Shown here piece after piece: positions 1 to 11,601 of a stretch of 43,401 bases of DNA. This stretch comes from Candidatus Coprenecus merdigallinarum (lineage in GTDB: Bacteria; Bacteroidota; Bacteroidia; Bacteroidales; UBA932), in the NCBI GenBank assembly GCA_018712545.1, contig DVGV01000045.1, forward strand, positions 1 through 43,401, in the 5' to 3' direction. Every line of letters begins with the position of its first letter. The stretch's first letter is position 1. The position numbers were made by a program, and so were the translations under genes. The notes below the pieces were generated by a model. That model had not been told where the DNA came from and did not search any database. It saw only the letters and a program-made list of their open reading frames with translations.

Positions 1-489
1 ATCTCCATCAGTGACAGCCTCACAGTCACAAGTGCACAGCGCATAAGCGTAAATGCCGACTGCACTCTGGAACAGTACTCCCTCGAAGACATCCGCAAGG
101 AGGACATAATGATCTTCCCGGGAGGCATGCCGGGCACATCCAATCTGGCCGCCTGCACTCCGCTGATGAATAAGATGCAGCGGCACTTCGCCGAAGGAGG
201 CAAAGTGGCGGCCATCTGCGCTGCCCCCGGTTTCGTTCTGTCCCAGCTTCCGCTGGAGGAAGTAATCAAGGCCAACGGCGGCCTCCGCATGGCTAGCTAC
301 GAGGGCTGTGAGAACCCCCTCCTTGAAAAAGGAGTAACCGTCATCGACCCCCGCCAGGGTGTAATCGCCGACAGCAATATCATCTCTGCCAGCGGCCCCG
401 GTCATGCAGTGGCATTCGGCCTCAAGATTCTGGAGCACATAGCCGGATCCAAGACAGCCGACACTGTCGCCAAGGCCCTCATGCTTTAG
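1..489 (+). CDS. DJ-1/PfpI family protein, 5' end outside window
   Basis: The reading frame is open from the first base, so the N-terminus lies upstream; the ATG at 109 is internal. The visible 162 residues contain the DJ-1/PfpI core: a PGGMPG loop at about residues 40-45, and the nucleophile-elbow motif AAICAAPG, whose cysteine is the conserved oxidisable Cys of DJ-1/YajL proteins. The conserved GPGHAVAFGLKIL stretch lies near the C-terminus. Family members are small cytoplasmic proteins linked to oxidative or carbonyl stress, with debated deglycase, chaperone or protease activity, so the exact reaction cannot be read from sequence. The stop TAG at 487 overlaps the end of the convergent regulator gene by 11 bp, so the two mRNAs are complementary at their 3' ends. 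Confidence 0.88.
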   Translation: MSISDSLTVTSAQRISVNADCTLEQYSLEDIRKEDIMIFPGGMPGTSNLAACTPLMNKMQRHFAEGGKVAAICAAPGFVLSQLPLEEVIKANGGLRMASYEGCENPLLEKGVTVIDPRQGVIADSNIISASGPGHAVAFGLKILEHIAGSKTADTVAKALML

Positions 490-1999
490 ACTTCATCCTC
501 CTCACTTCCTCACGGTACTTTGAAGGAGAGATGCCGGTCTCATCACGGAATACCCGGAAAAAAGAGGCGGCCGAATTGTAACCCAGTCTCTCATATATAT
601 TCTTGATCTGGACATCCTTTTCCAGGTCAGAGAGAATTTCGGTCGCCTCCGCTATCCGGTACATATTGATGTATCCCCAGAAGGATTTGTCCGCATAGCG
701 GTTGATTACTCTTGAAATATACGTTCTGTTGGTCCCGAGCATGGAAGCGAGCTCGTCCAGAGAGATACTGTTGGAACGGTAGACGTGATCCTCGCGCATG
801 ATTTTCTCCAGTTTACCGAACAGCTCATCTTCTGCAGAATCCGCGGAGACCTTACCTGCAGGAGCCGCTTCCCGTTTCAGATAGTTTCTCAACATCTCAT
901 CCCTTTTCATATATTCCTGATTGCGCAGCACAAGTTCTTTATTAAGCCTGCTCTGACCTACATACCGATAAATGAAAAAAGCGCAGGTAAGAATACTCAG
1001 TATGCATATGAACATCGTGACGTACATATCGTACTGCCGCTTGCGGATGATACTCTGCAACGAAGCCTGCTCATACAGGTCCAGAAGGTCATTGAAGGAT
1101 GTCTCCTTATCAAGGTTAAGAAGACTGTCCCTGGAAGACGACGCCATCCTGTAATACCGATAAGCTTCAGGGATATTGCCTTCGGCCTCGTACAGGTCGG
1201 CAAGCTGCCCCAGCAGGGCATACCTGTAACGGACATTGTTATTCCTGTTGACGGCATTCAGTGTTCCTGTAAGAAAATTCTCCGCTTCCTGGAATCTGCG
1301 GGACTGTATCAGCATCCGGCTGTATGGAAAGGCCAGTTCATAATAGAAGTCAGGGTCCGAATTCCTGGCAGCTGCAAATCCTTTTTTCAGCAGATCCTCC
1401 GCCACGGACGTATCACCGCGATGGAGCGCGGCATCTCCCAATACCATATATATACGCGGGTAAACCAAAGTGTAATTTTCCTGATCTGCAATCCGCTTAG
1501 CCTCATCGGCATAACGCACGGCCTCCTCATAATCACCCTTAACCATAAGCATCATTGCCATCACGACCTGTGCGGAGCACATCATGAACGGATCCTGCAT
1601 ATTCTCGGATCCTATCTCCATGGCCTGTCTGGCATATTTGAGGCCGACAGTATCCCGTCTGTAAAAATAAATCATGCTGATATTATGCAGGGCAGCGCAG
1701 GCATTGAGCATATTCCCGTCTTCCCTGAACCAATTGAGAGCGTCGGTCAGATGCGCCAGCGCGGCCGGATAATCGAAACCGGCCTTTATCTCATACGACG
1801 CGCGGATACCGTTGAACATAGCGGACAGATCCGGGTAATCCTGCCAGTAATCAAATTCCGAAAGCGTATCCAGATATGCAGCCGCCTTAGGATAATTATC
1901 CAGGAAAATCGCAGCCTGTGCCGAATGCAGTCCCGAAAGCAGGACCAGCCTCCTGTTCATTCCTTCATCTCTTGCTGAAAAGACCCTCCCGGCATCCAA
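479..1999 (-). CDS. TPR/AraC-type membrane regulator, N-terminus missing
   Basis: This matches the Bacteroidetes regulator type in which sensory tetratricopeptide repeats are joined through one membrane helix to a DNA-binding AraC domain. About 300 residues of helical TPR-like repeats are followed by a hydrophobic helix (around MFICILSILTCAFFIYRYV), a short coiled linker and a C-terminal AraC helix-turn-helix ending in GISPSKYREEVRR. The family normally starts with a signal peptide and a first TPR block; here neither is present. The given start is a TTG at 1999; the first ATG is at 1960. The frame stays open upstream to a stop at 2042-2044, and residues that look native (SFDSLSLDAGRVF) run up to about 2020, where the sequence turns into the opposite-strand lipoprotein gene. 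I therefore read it as a 5'-truncated gene at a rearrangement point, probably not functional. Target genes are unknown. Confidence 0.8.
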   Translation of the reverse strand: MDAGRVFSARDEGMNRRLVLLSGLHSAQAAIFLDNYPKAAAYLDTLSEFDYWQDYPDLSAMFNGIRASYEIKAGFDYPAALAHLTDALNWFREDGNMLNACAALHNISMIYFYRRDTVGLKYARQAMEIGSENMQDPFMMCSAQVVMAMMLMVKGDYEEAVRYADEAKRIADQENYTLVYPRIYMVLGDAALHRGDTSVAEDLLKKGFAAARNSDPDFYYELAFPYSRMLIQSRRFQEAENFLTGTLNAVNRNNNVRYRYALLGQLADLYEAEGNIPEAYRYYRMASSSRDSLLNLDKETSFNDLLDLYEQASLQSIIRKRQYDMYVTMFICILSILTCAFFIYRYVGQSRLNKELVLRNQEYMKRDEMLRNYLKREAAPAGKVSADSAEDELFGKLEKIMREDHVYRSNSISLDELASMLGTNRTYISRVINRYADKSFWGYINMYRIAEATEILSDLEKDVQIKNIYERLGYNSAASFFRVFRDETGISPSKYREEVRRMKSKA

Positions 2000-2004
2000 T
2001 GAAA

Positions 2005-2035
2005 GGCTGTCGAATGAGAACTTTCCAGGGCAATG
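2005..2035. other. Junction of two beheaded genes (rearrangement or assembly join)
   Basis: The regulator on the minus strand and the lipoprotein on the plus strand both lose their 5' ends within this short stretch. Neither has a signal peptide, a conventional start or any intergenic promoter sequence, although both families are exported or membrane-anchored. This is the signature of a deletion or inversion endpoint, or of a chimeric contig join. No transposase or terminal repeat is visible at the junction. Confidence 0.6.
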
Positions 2036-3501
2036 TTGAAATTAACCTCACAGACTACCTCTATCTTCAGGAGCAGTCACACTACCACGTGCTGCTGACA
2101 GCCATGGGCGATAAGGAAGGAACCACACAGTCATTCCAGCACATAGAGTTCAATACTACAGAGAAGACAATGGAACCTCCTGTCGTCACAGTAACCCCGA
2201 TCGACAACCCCAACGGCCCCAACGACCCGTTCGAGGTATGGTTCAATGTAAGGAACACCGGTAATGTGGATGTCGTATCCGCCAGGTACGCAGCCAACTA
2301 TGAGAGAGACTGGGCCGCAGCACTTCAGTACATGAGCTACGCAGACATAGCTGCCTCCGGAAATGCCTTCTCCGAGGCCGAAGTCGCACAGATCAACACT
2401 GCTGAGGGTCTCAACATCCGTTTCACTACAATAGACGGAATGACCACCAGACTTGCTGTCCTCGCATACAATCTTGAGCAGACCCCGAATGTTCTCGAGG
2501 AAGGCTCACCGGCCATCGCCGACAACACTTCAGACTACATGCCTGACGCCGAAAGAGTAGAGTCAGAACTCTTCTCTGCCCTCGAAGGTGAGTGGACGAT
2601 GACCGCCAACGTAGCTTCCTATGACTACTATCAGGGCGGCTATGTGGACGAAGGCGCCCAGTCCATCAAAGTCACAGTATACGACGGCATAAACGACTAC
2701 CCCGAGACACTTCCCTCTGAAGTCTACGAGTACTACGCAGGAATGTCCAAAGAGGAAGTGGATGCCCTCTACGACGAGTTCAAGATGGAGGCAGAGGCCT
2801 TCAACGCAAGGGTACGCGGACAGAACCGCCTGATCTGTCTCGGATTCGGATACAGCACAGCCGACTATCCTGCTACTTTCGAGACCATAACTCCCTATGA
2901 GCTCTTCTGCAACCCTGACTACAGCTCCTACGACGTGGCGTCCCTCTTCTACGATTTCGGTCCCAAGTGGTATCTCCAGATAGAGGCTGACGGCTCAGTA
3001 AGCGCACCGTTCAACTCAGCAAGAATGTATCCCCTCCAGGCATGGACTGACAACATCTACTACCTCGCCGGTTTCAGCGATGCAGGTTACGTATCAGTCG
3101 GTGAGAACAACAGCAACATCGAGTTCCCCGTAGAAGTTTCCTCAGACAGGAATACCATTACCGTCAACCCCTATGTGCTGTCCGGAGAAAATCTCTATCC
3201 CAACGCAGTATACCTCAACTACGGCTACGCATACCTCGGAGGTAAGAAAATCACATCCTCACTCAGCCTGACCAAGGGATGGACAGGCAACGCATCCTCA
3301 GAGGCATCAGCAGCCACCGGAAAGAAGAGCACTGTAAAGGTTCAGTCCGCCAACGGAGCCGCACTCACTACTGATGTAAGGCCCAAGTCAAGGACTTCTT
3401 TCCGTACTGCCAGACAGTACCAGAAAGTCGATGACTTCAAGATAGTGTCTCCCGAGGAGTTCCAGGAGAATCTCAAGGCATTCCAGAACAGTTCCAAGTA
3501 A
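2014..3501 (+). CDS. Bacteroidales surface lipoprotein, 5'-truncated
   Basis: About 495 residues of an extracytoplasmic beta-rich protein, rich in Tyr, Asp and Ser. The beginning resembles the end of a fibronectin-III-like domain (VEINLTDYLYLQEQSHYHVL, then FNTTEKTMEPPVVTVTP), a linker usual in Bacteroidales lipoproteins that carry several such modules. No lipobox or signal peptide is present, although such proteins need one. The ATG at 2014 is only the last in-frame Met before the plausible sequence; upstream the frame runs into the antisense of the regulator. I do not recognise a catalytic domain. The next gene follows after about 20 bases with no terminator between, so the pair was probably an operon of surface lipoproteins. 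With its head missing the protein is unlikely to reach the surface. Confidence 0.7.
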   Translation: MRTFQGNVEINLTDYLYLQEQSHYHVLLTAMGDKEGTTQSFQHIEFNTTEKTMEPPVVTVTPIDNPNGPNDPFEVWFNVRNTGNVDVVSARYAANYERDWAAALQYMSYADIAASGNAFSEAEVAQINTAEGLNIRFTTIDGMTTRLAVLAYNLEQTPNVLEEGSPAIADNTSDYMPDAERVESELFSALEGEWTMTANVASYDYYQGGYVDEGAQSIKVTVYDGINDYPETLPSEVYEYYAGMSKEEVDALYDEFKMEAEAFNARVRGQNRLICLGFGYSTADYPATFETITPYELFCNPDYSSYDVASLFYDFGPKWYLQIEADGSVSAPFNSARMYPLQAWTDNIYYLAGFSDAGYVSVGENNSNIEFPVEVSSDRNTITVNPYVLSGENLYPNAVYLNYGYAYLGGKKITSSLSLTKGWTGNASSEASAATGKKSTVKVQSANGAALTTDVRPKSRTSFRTARQYQKVDDFKIVSPEEFQENLKAFQNSSK

Positions 3502-3522
3502 TCCTGAAAGCTATTGACCGAT

Positions 3523-4665
3523 ATGAACTTTAGAATATTCCCTACACTTCTTATCGCCGGAGTGACCATGCTGTTCTCCTGTACAGAACTGCCTGACAAG
3601 GACAATGAAGAAGGCGACAACGGCAATCAGGGTGAGATCGGATCATCCGAACTCGTACTGCTTGCCTCCGACATGGTCATCCAGGCCAATGGAGAAGATG
3701 CCGTACAGTTCACAGTACTGAGCGACGGTGAACCCGTATCGGAAGGCGTGCGGTTCTACGACGGCAGCACCAACAAGCAGATTGACCTTCCCGATCTAAG
3801 ATTCACCACTACGGATACCGGCACCTACTATTTCTGGGCCGCATACGGCACGTCACAGACAGACATAGTGACTGTAACGGCTATAGGATTTCCAGTGCCG
3901 GAGCTGCCTGATGACCCAGAGCCTGAGAACACCTCATTTGCCCGCAGAGTGCTCCTGACCCAGTTCACCGGCACAGGATGCGGATACTGCCCCGGCATGA
4001 TTACCCTGCTGCGCAGTCTCATGGAGGACGACGAGTATGCCTCGAAAGTCGTGCTTACGGCATGCCACTCATACAACAGCGATGATCCGGCATATCTTCT
4101 GGACAGGCTGGACCAGGCCATGGGCGTCTCCTCATATCCCATGGTAGTAGCCGACATGTACGTGTCTTACAACAACTACAACAACATGAACGGGCTCATG
4201 AGCGTCATCGACATGGCTCACGGCAGATCTGCTGCGAAAGCCGGCATATCAGCCAGCGCCGAGCTCAACGGCAACACTCTGGTTGTCCGCGCCTCCATAA
4301 AAGCCTCCCAAACATCTGAGTTCCGCATAGGGGCATGGCTGCTCGAAGACGGCATAGAAGGCCGGCAGAGCAACTACAACCCCGGGACCTGGACCGGCAA
4401 CTACGACGTCCATGACAACTGCATCCGCATTGCTGACAGCCGCGTATCCAACTCCAACTTCACCGGACATTCCCTCGGAACCATAGAGGCCGGAGAGACT
4501 GCCGAATACGCGTTTGTCATGACTCTTGAGGACGGGTGGGTAGCCGAAAACTGCCATCTGGCCCTGTTCATAACCACGCCTGAGGATGGTGAAGACTACT
4601 TCTCGGTAAACAATGCTGTATCATGCAGCATTAACGGAGAAGTCTCTTTCGACTATCTGAAGTAA
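3523..4665 (+). CDS. Omp28-like lipoprotein with thioredoxin-type CxxC motif
   Basis: The 380-residue product begins with a lipoprotein signal whose lipobox ends FSC at residue 20, followed by an acidic tether (DNEEGDNGNQGE), placing it on the outer membrane. Residues about 30-125 look like an Ig-like beta domain. Next comes a thioredoxin-fold segment with the motif TGTGCGYCPG, the CxxC form found in Omp28-related proteins, with ALLxxL-like and SYPMV features further on. The C-terminal part is beta-rich. Omp28-family proteins are abundant Bacteroidales surface proteins of uncertain job; a thiol-disulfide role is inference from CGYC. I prefer the ATG at 3523 over the TTG at 3514 because it puts the signal peptide in register. 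It lies 21 bases after the truncated lipoprotein gene and ends just before a clear terminator. Confidence 0.82.
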   Translation: MNFRIFPTLLIAGVTMLFSCTELPDKDNEEGDNGNQGEIGSSELVLLASDMVIQANGEDAVQFTVLSDGEPVSEGVRFYDGSTNKQIDLPDLRFTTTDTGTYYFWAAYGTSQTDIVTVTAIGFPVPELPDDPEPENTSFARRVLLTQFTGTGCGYCPGMITLLRSLMEDDEYASKVVLTACHSYNSDDPAYLLDRLDQAMGVSSYPMVVADMYVSYNNYNNMNGLMSVIDMAHGRSAAKAGISASAELNGNTLVVRASIKASQTSEFRIGAWLLEDGIEGRQSNYNPGTWTGNYDVHDNCIRIADSRVSNSNFTGHSLGTIEAGETAEYAFVMTLEDGWVAENCHLALFITTPEDGEDYFSVNNAVSCSINGEVSFDYLK

Positions 4666-4695
4666 GGAGTAAAGGGGAATTATCCCGAAACGATG

Positions 4696-4736
4696 AAGGC
4701 TGCTTCGGAAATGGAATTCCGGGGCAGCCTTTTGAT
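4696..4736 (+). terminator. Rho-independent terminator after the lipoprotein pair
   Basis: AAGGCTGC at 4696-4703 pairs with GCAGCCTT at 4724-4731. Inside, CGGAA pairs with TTCCG around a short loop, with two G-U pairs between the two helices. The stem is followed by TTTTGATTT on the plus strand. On the minus strand no T-run follows, so it serves the plus-strand genes. It lies immediately beside the atpG stop codon. Confidence 0.8.
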
Positions 4737-5669
4737 TTATTCGGATGATGAGGTGATGTCTGCCAATTCGGAGGTAATCGCCTGCTGGCGCCGCTTGTTG
4801 TACTCGAGGGTAAGGTCATCGGAGAGCTCCTCTGCATTGTCCGTGGCAGTCTGCATAGCGACCATGCGGGCGGCGTTCTCGGCAGTGATGCTGTCGAGCA
4901 AGGCATTGTACAGGATAATGCGGATCGCCGAGGGCAGCAGCGCGTCCAGCAGCGTATCAGGGCTCGGCTCAAGAATATAGTCCACAGCGGAGGAACGGTC
5001 CACGTTGGCACGGCTCACGCGGTTGAAGGGCAGCAGCTGCTCTCGCATGGGCACCTGACGTCCCATCGAGTGAAAATGGCAGCGGGATATGCAGACGCGG
5101 TCGCACCTGCCGGCCAGGAAATCCTCCATCAGCCGGTCCGCAAGGGGGATAATCCCGTCGAAGGAATGTTTCCCGACCAAATGCCGGTAATCCAGGCAAA
5201 TGTCAATCTCTCCAGACGGTGCCGAAGAACCGGCCGCCTCGGAATTACGCTGCTTCTCCCCGCGTGCGGCGACATACCGGCCCATCCCCTGCACCATCTT
5301 CTCCCCTATCGGATACACCGTAACCCGGGAGAATCCCCCGGCGAGCAGTTCCTCCACGGCCGAAACGGCCTCGTGCATGGCATTGGCATTGAAGGCACCG
5401 CAGAGCGAGCTGTCCGAGGCAAGGGCTACGAGGCAGGCCCGACGCTTCTCTCCGTGCTCGAGGGTCAGCGGTGAGGCCACCTCCACATCCGGGTCGCTGA
5501 CCAGAGCCGCCACGATATCGGAGAAACGCCGCTCATACTCCGACAGAGCCACCATCGAAGACTGCACCTTCATCAGCTTGGCCGAAGCGACCATCTTCAT
5601 CGCCGAGGTGATCTTCAACGTGCTCTGTACGGAAGCGATACGCTCCTTCAACTCTTTCAGCGCAGCCAT
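4737..5669 (-). CDS. atpG: ATP synthase F1 subunit gamma
   Basis: This is the central rotating stalk of F1, which couples proton flow through Fo to catalysis in the alpha/beta hexamer. The 310-residue protein starts MAALKELKERIASVQSTLKIT, the usual amphipathic N-terminal helix, and ends in the conserved long C-terminal helix with YNKRRQQAITSELADI. It is somewhat longer than the roughly 290 residues typical of bacteria because of a low-complexity insert around EKQRNSEAAGSSAPSGE in the central domain. It is the last gene of the operon, starting 5 bases after the alpha-subunit stop, the normal alpha-gamma order. Beta and epsilon are placed at the front of the operon, as usual in Bacteroidetes. 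Confidence 0.97.
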   Translation of the reverse strand: MAALKELKERIASVQSTLKITSAMKMVASAKLMKVQSSMVALSEYERRFSDIVAALVSDPDVEVASPLTLEHGEKRRACLVALASDSSLCGAFNANAMHEAVSAVEELLAGGFSRVTVYPIGEKMVQGMGRYVAARGEKQRNSEAAGSSAPSGEIDICLDYRHLVGKHSFDGIIPLADRLMEDFLAGRCDRVCISRCHFHSMGRQVPMREQLLPFNRVSRANVDRSSAVDYILEPSPDTLLDALLPSAIRIILYNALLDSITAENAARMVAMQTATDNAEELSDDLTLEYNKRRQQAITSELADITSSSE

Positions 5670-5674
5670 AGTCC

Positions 5675-7264
5675 CTAGGATATTTTAAGCGAGGCGGCCA
5701 CCTCTTCGGCGACTTTCTCTATGGTCCTGCACGCATCGTCAGTGAGTCCGCCGGAGACCAGCATGCCGAATACTCCGGTAGGCTTGAGAGCTTCTATAAG
5801 CAGCCGTTCGAAATCGGGCACATGCTCCAGCGGCACGTCCTTGAGCAGTCCGTGGGTACCGCAGTAGAGCACAGCTATCTGCTCACCCACCGGCATGGGA
5901 GTGTACTGGGGCTGCACCAGCAGACGGGTGTTCTTGCGCCCGCGGTCCAGCACTGCGGCGGTCACCGGGTCCATATCGCTGCTGAACTTGGAGAAGGACT
6001 CCAGCTCGCGGTACTGGGCCTGGTCTATCTTCAGGGTACCGGCCACCTTCTTCATGGCCTTGACCTGGGCGTTGCCGCCCACACGGGACACGGAGATACC
6101 CACGTCCACGGCCGGCAGGTTGCCCTCGTTGAACAGGTCGGTATCCAGGAATATCTGTCCGTCGGTAATCGAAATGACATTGGTAGGGATGTAGGCCGAC
6201 ACGTCGCCCGCCTGGGTCTCGATGATGGGCAGGGCTGTCAGCGAGCCGCCTCCGCGCACCTTGTCCTTCAGGGCCGGCGGGATATCGTTCATCTGCCGTG
6301 CCACCTCCTCCTGGGCATTGATCTTGGCTGCCCTCTCCAGCAGACGGGAGTGCAGGTAGAAGATATCGCCCGGATATGCCTCGCGTCCCGAAGGCCTGCG
6401 CAGAATCAGCGACACCTCGCGATAGGCCACAGCCTGTTTCGACAGGTCATCGTACACCACCAGTGCATGCCGTCCGGTATCGCGGAAATACTCCCCTATC
6501 GCGGCACCCGCAAACGGCGCGTAGTAACGCATCGCCGCAGAATCGGCAGCCATCGCCGCCACCACCACGGTATAGTCCATCGCCCCGTACTTGCGCAGGG
6601 TATCGACCAGTGCCGCCACAGTGGAGGCCTTCTGGCCCACAGCCACGTATATGCAGTAGACCGGCTCCCCGGCCTCATAGCAGGCCCGCTGGTTGATGAT
6701 GGTGTCCACGGCGATGGCCGTCTTTCCGGTCTGGCGGTCGCCGATAATCAGTTCCCTCTGCCCGCGTCCTATAGGTATCATCGCGTCGATGGCCTTCAGG
6801 CCGGTCTGCAGAGGCTCGCTCACCGGCTGGCGGAATATCACCCCGGGCGCCTTGCGGTCCAGCGGCATCTCCACCTTTTCCCCGGATATCTCCCCGCCTC
6901 CGTCAATAGGCTCCCCGAGCGGATTGATCACCCTTCCGAGCATCGACTCGCACACGTCTATCGAGACGGTCCGGCCGGTTCGCCGCACCATATCTCCCTC
7001 CTTGACCAGGTCGGTGGGCCCGAGCAGCACGGCCCCGACATTGTCCTCCTCGAGGTTCATTACCACGGCTTTCATCCCGCCGTCGAACTCCAGCAGCTCA
7101 CTGGCCTCGGCATTGCGCAGTCCGAATATACGCACCACGCCGTCACTCACCTGGAGCACCGTCCCGACCTCGGCGTACTGCGCCCCGAGATCGACGCCCT
7201 GCAGTTCGGCGAGCAGGACCTGCGAGACCTCCGAAGGTTTTATCTTATTGGATTTTTCACTCAT
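5675..7264 (-). CDS. atpA: ATP synthase F1 subunit alpha
   Basis: The non-catalytic nucleotide-binding subunit of F1. The 529 residues show the N-terminal beta-barrel, the Walker A loop GDRQTGKTA near residue 172, the family stretch around [18 protein letters not shown], and the conserved [20 protein letters not shown] segment. Length and domain order are normal. The Met at 7264 fits the family N-terminus ([17 protein letters not shown]). Thirty bases separate it from the delta gene and five from the gamma gene. A 588-codon frame on the opposite strand is a shadow of this gene. Confidence 0.98.
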   Translation of the reverse strand: MSEKSNKIKPSEVSQVLLAELQGVDLGAQYAEVGTVLQVSDGVVRIFGLRNAEASELLEFDGGMKAVVMNLEEDNVGAVLLGPTDLVKEGDMVRRTGRTVSIDVCESMLGRVINPLGEPIDGGGEISGEKVEMPLDRKAPGVIFRQPVSEPLQTGLKAIDAMIPIGRGQRELIIGDRQTGKTAIAVDTIINQRACYEAGEPVYCIYVAVGQKASTVAALVDTLRKYGAMDYTVVVAAMAADSAAMRYYAPFAGAAIGEYFRDTGRHALVVYDDLSKQAVAYREVSLILRRPSGREAYPGDIFYLHSRLLERAAKINAQEEVARQMNDIPPALKDKVRGGGSLTALPIIETQAGDVSAYIPTNVISITDGQIFLDTDLFNEGNLPAVDVGISVSRVGGNAQVKAMKKVAGTLKIDQAQYRELESFSKFSSDMDPVTAAVLDRGRKNTRLLVQPQYTPMPVGEQIAVLYCGTHGLLKDVPLEHVPDFERLLIEALKPTGVFGMLVSGGLTDDACRTIEKVAEEVAASLKIS

Positions 7265-7294
7265 TTCTATTCAATATTTCAACCTTACAATGTT

Positions 7295-7849
7295 CTAAAT
7301 TCTCCTGACCGGCTCTCCTCCCAGCTTCTGACGCAAAAGCTTAATCTGCGAGGCGGTGCTGGCATCTATCAGCAGGTCCTCCATCCTGAAGACAAAACCT
7401 CCGATGATGGAAGGATCCACCCTGCGGGTGATGAGAGCCGTACAATGGTCGACATCCCGGGCCCTGGCACGGATTATTTCCTCGACGTCCTCCCCGAGAG
7501 GAGCGGCACTAACGAGCAGCGCCTCCTTGATGTGATGTCTCTCCCGATAAAGCGCCATAAACGAATGAATCATAATGTAGAGACATGACTCCCGGTGATG
7601 ACGCAGCACCGTATAGACAAATTTCCGCAGCGAACTGCACGGTTCATCCTTGAGAAGGCCGAATATCACCGCAGCCTTCTCATCCTGTGAGAGCGAGGGC
7701 GACAATACGGCCTCCCTCACCCTGGGGAGAAAATCGAACTGTCCTGCGAGCGGCCGCAGCTGCTCATAGACACGGTCCTCTTCCCCCAAGGATGCGGCAT
7801 ACTCCGCCAGGGCCTTGGCATAACGCCTCGATATCAATCCGGTATCCAT
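7295..7849 (-). CDS. atpH: ATP synthase F1 subunit delta
   Basis: The 184-residue protein is the OSCP/delta subunit that ties the top of F1 to the peripheral stalk formed by subunit b. It has the family N-terminal helical bundle (ISRRYAKALAEYAASLGEE) and the C-terminal SIIGGFVFRMEDLLIDAS motif with the conserved GGxxxxxxxxxxDxS pattern. The length is normal. It starts six bases after the subunit b stop and precedes alpha by 30 bases, the standard b-delta-alpha order. Confidence 0.95.
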   Translation of the reverse strand: MDTGLISRRYAKALAEYAASLGEEDRVYEQLRPLAGQFDFLPRVREAVLSPSLSQDEKAAVIFGLLKDEPCSSLRKFVYTVLRHHRESCLYIMIHSFMALYRERHHIKEALLVSAAPLGEDVEEIIRARARDVDHCTALITRRVDPSIIGGFVFRMEDLLIDASTASQIKLLRQKLGGEPVRRI

Positions 7850-7855
7850 CGCTGT

Positions 7856-8386
7856 CTACTCTTTTTCAGGTTTATCCTCCGGGGCCTTCTTCTCCGGGTC
7901 CATCTCGGCCAGCAGTCTCTCCGCCAGGGCGGTCTGGCTCTGAGGGTCGGAAGAGAGCCGCTCCCGCAGCAGACGCTCGCTTATCGCTATGGAGAGCAGG
8001 GCCACCTGATGCCTGGCATCGCGGATGATGGCGTCGCTCTCGAGCCGGGCGCTGGCCTTGGCGGCGGCGATAATCTTCTCGCCCTCCTCCCCGGCCTTCC
8101 TGCGGGCCTCTGCGAGGAGCTGCTCCCGGGTCTGGACGGCCGAGCGGAGTATCTCCGACTTCTGCTTCTCGGCGTCCCGGCGGACCTCGTCCATCTGCAC
8201 CTGCAGGTCATCCAGCTTCTTCTGAGCCTCACCGGCGGCGGCCAGGGAAGAGTCGATATACTCCCTGCGCCGGTCCACCGACTTCTGGATCACGGGGAAG
8301 CCGAACTTGGCCAGCAGGATGAAGACGACCGCGAAGGCCAGCGTCATCCAGATAAGCAGTCCCGGTTCCGGTTGCAACAGTCCCAT
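7856..8386 (-). CDS. atpF: ATP synthase Fo subunit b
   Basis: This is the peripheral stalk subunit. One N-terminal membrane helix (LIWMTLAFAVVFILLAKFGF) is followed by a long charged coiled coil rich in Ala, Arg, Glu and Lys, which is the family architecture; 176 residues is a usual length. The coiled coil carries the SARLESDAIIRDARHQVALL stretch typical of bacteroidetal b subunits. The C-terminus is unusually charged (DPEKKAPEDKPEKE). It lies between atpE (13 bases) and atpH (6 bases). There is a single b gene and no b' paralogue. Confidence 0.95.
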   Translation of the reverse strand: MGLLQPEPGLLIWMTLAFAVVFILLAKFGFPVIQKSVDRRREYIDSSLAAAGEAQKKLDDLQVQMDEVRRDAEKQKSEILRSAVQTREQLLAEARRKAGEEGEKIIAAAKASARLESDAIIRDARHQVALLSIAISERLLRERLSSDPQSQTALAERLLAEMDPEKKAPEDKPEKE

Positions 8387-8399
8387 GGCTCAGCTGTGT

Positions 8400-8658
<259 letters not shown>

Positions 8659-9758
8659 TTAATTTTCCACTTTCTTCTCAGTCTTCCCCTCCTGGGCCAG
8701 TCCGATGAAGACTCCCGACAGCATGGTGAAGACATAGGCCTGCAGGAAGGCCACCAGTACCTCCACACAGTTCATGAATATCGTAAACAGCACCGACACC
8801 ACCGTCATCGAGGCGTTCATCACGGCTCCCATCCCGGCCGTCACGAAGACTACGCACACCAGGCAGAGGATGGCCGCATGACCGCCCACCATGTTGGCGA
8901 AGAGTCGGATCATCAGGGCAAATGGCTTGGTGAATATGCCGATGAACTCTATCACGGGCATGAAGGGCACCGGCACCTTGAGCCAGGCCGGCACGTCGGG
9001 CCAGAAGATGTCCTTCCAGTAGGCCCTGCCGCCGAATATGTTGATGACCAGGAATGAGGCCAGAGCCAGTACGAAGGTCACCGCGATGTTGCCGGTGACA
9101 TTGACCCCTCCGGGGAAGAAGGGTATCAGGCTCATCAGGTTGCACACCAGGATGAAGAAAAATACCGTCAGCAGATAGGGCGAGAACCGCTTCCAGTTCT
9201 CCCCGACACAGGGCTTGATCAGGTCGTCCTGCAGCCCCTCTATGGCCATCTCCATAAACGCGGTGAAACCCTTCGGATGAGCCCGCACATCGTCCCTGTG
9301 GCGGCGGTACCACCCCGCGGGGACAAGTATCACCAGCAGGAGGATCACACTGTTCAGCAGCAGGGCCGCGACTGTCTTGGTCACGGACAGGTCGAAGGGC
9401 CGGACCGTACTGCCGTCGGGCAGGGTCTCCACGACCTTCCCCTCATATTCTCCATCAGCGGCAATACTGAATCCCTCCCACGACGCTCCGTCCGCCAGGT
9501 GACGGGAGGAGAAGCAGTGCCAGCCGCCTGCCGAGGAGCGGACTATCACAGGCAGGTAAATGGAGACATCCCGGCCTCCGAAGGTGCCGATATGCCACCA
9601 GTAGCTGTCGCTCAGATGCTCCAGGACGATGGCCTTGACATCGACCTCCTCCCCTGCCGCCGCGCTGCCGGCAGTGTCCGCCGCAGCCGCCCGGAGAGGC
9701 AGAGTCAGCAGCACCGCCGCCAGCAGTGCCATTGCCGTCCTGTATGTCATTGTGCCTT

Positions 9759-9762
<4 letters not shown>
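8659..9762 (-). CDS. atpB: ATP synthase Fo subunit a
   Basis: The stator half-channel for protons. The 367-residue form is long because an N-terminal signal-like hydrophobic segment and an extracytoplasmic domain of about 100 residues precede the membrane part, as is usual in Bacteroidetes. The essential Arg lies in LMIRLFANMVGGH, and the polar helix VEVLVAFLQAYVFTML follows. I choose the ATG at 9762: it overlaps the atpC stop as ATGA, and the mRNA upstream has GGAGGAGG, a good ribosome site. The frame's earlier Met at 9798 would begin inside the upstream gene. No atpI or other small gene is present between epsilon and a. Confidence 0.95.
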
Positions 9763-11563
<1,801 letters not shown>

Positions 11564-11601
11564 TTACTATCTCTGTATAACTTCCAACTAATATGCCATC
11601 A

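Noticed and set aside
785-1978. 397-codon frame on the plus strand inside the regulator gene
   Set aside because: It is antisense to a well-supported TPR/AraC protein, and its product is His/Ile/Arg-rich with no domain or signal.
5822-7588. 588-codon plus-strand frame over atpA and atpH
   Set aside because: Shadow of the ATP synthase genes caused by high third-position GC; the product is His/Arg/Gly-rich and matches nothing I know.
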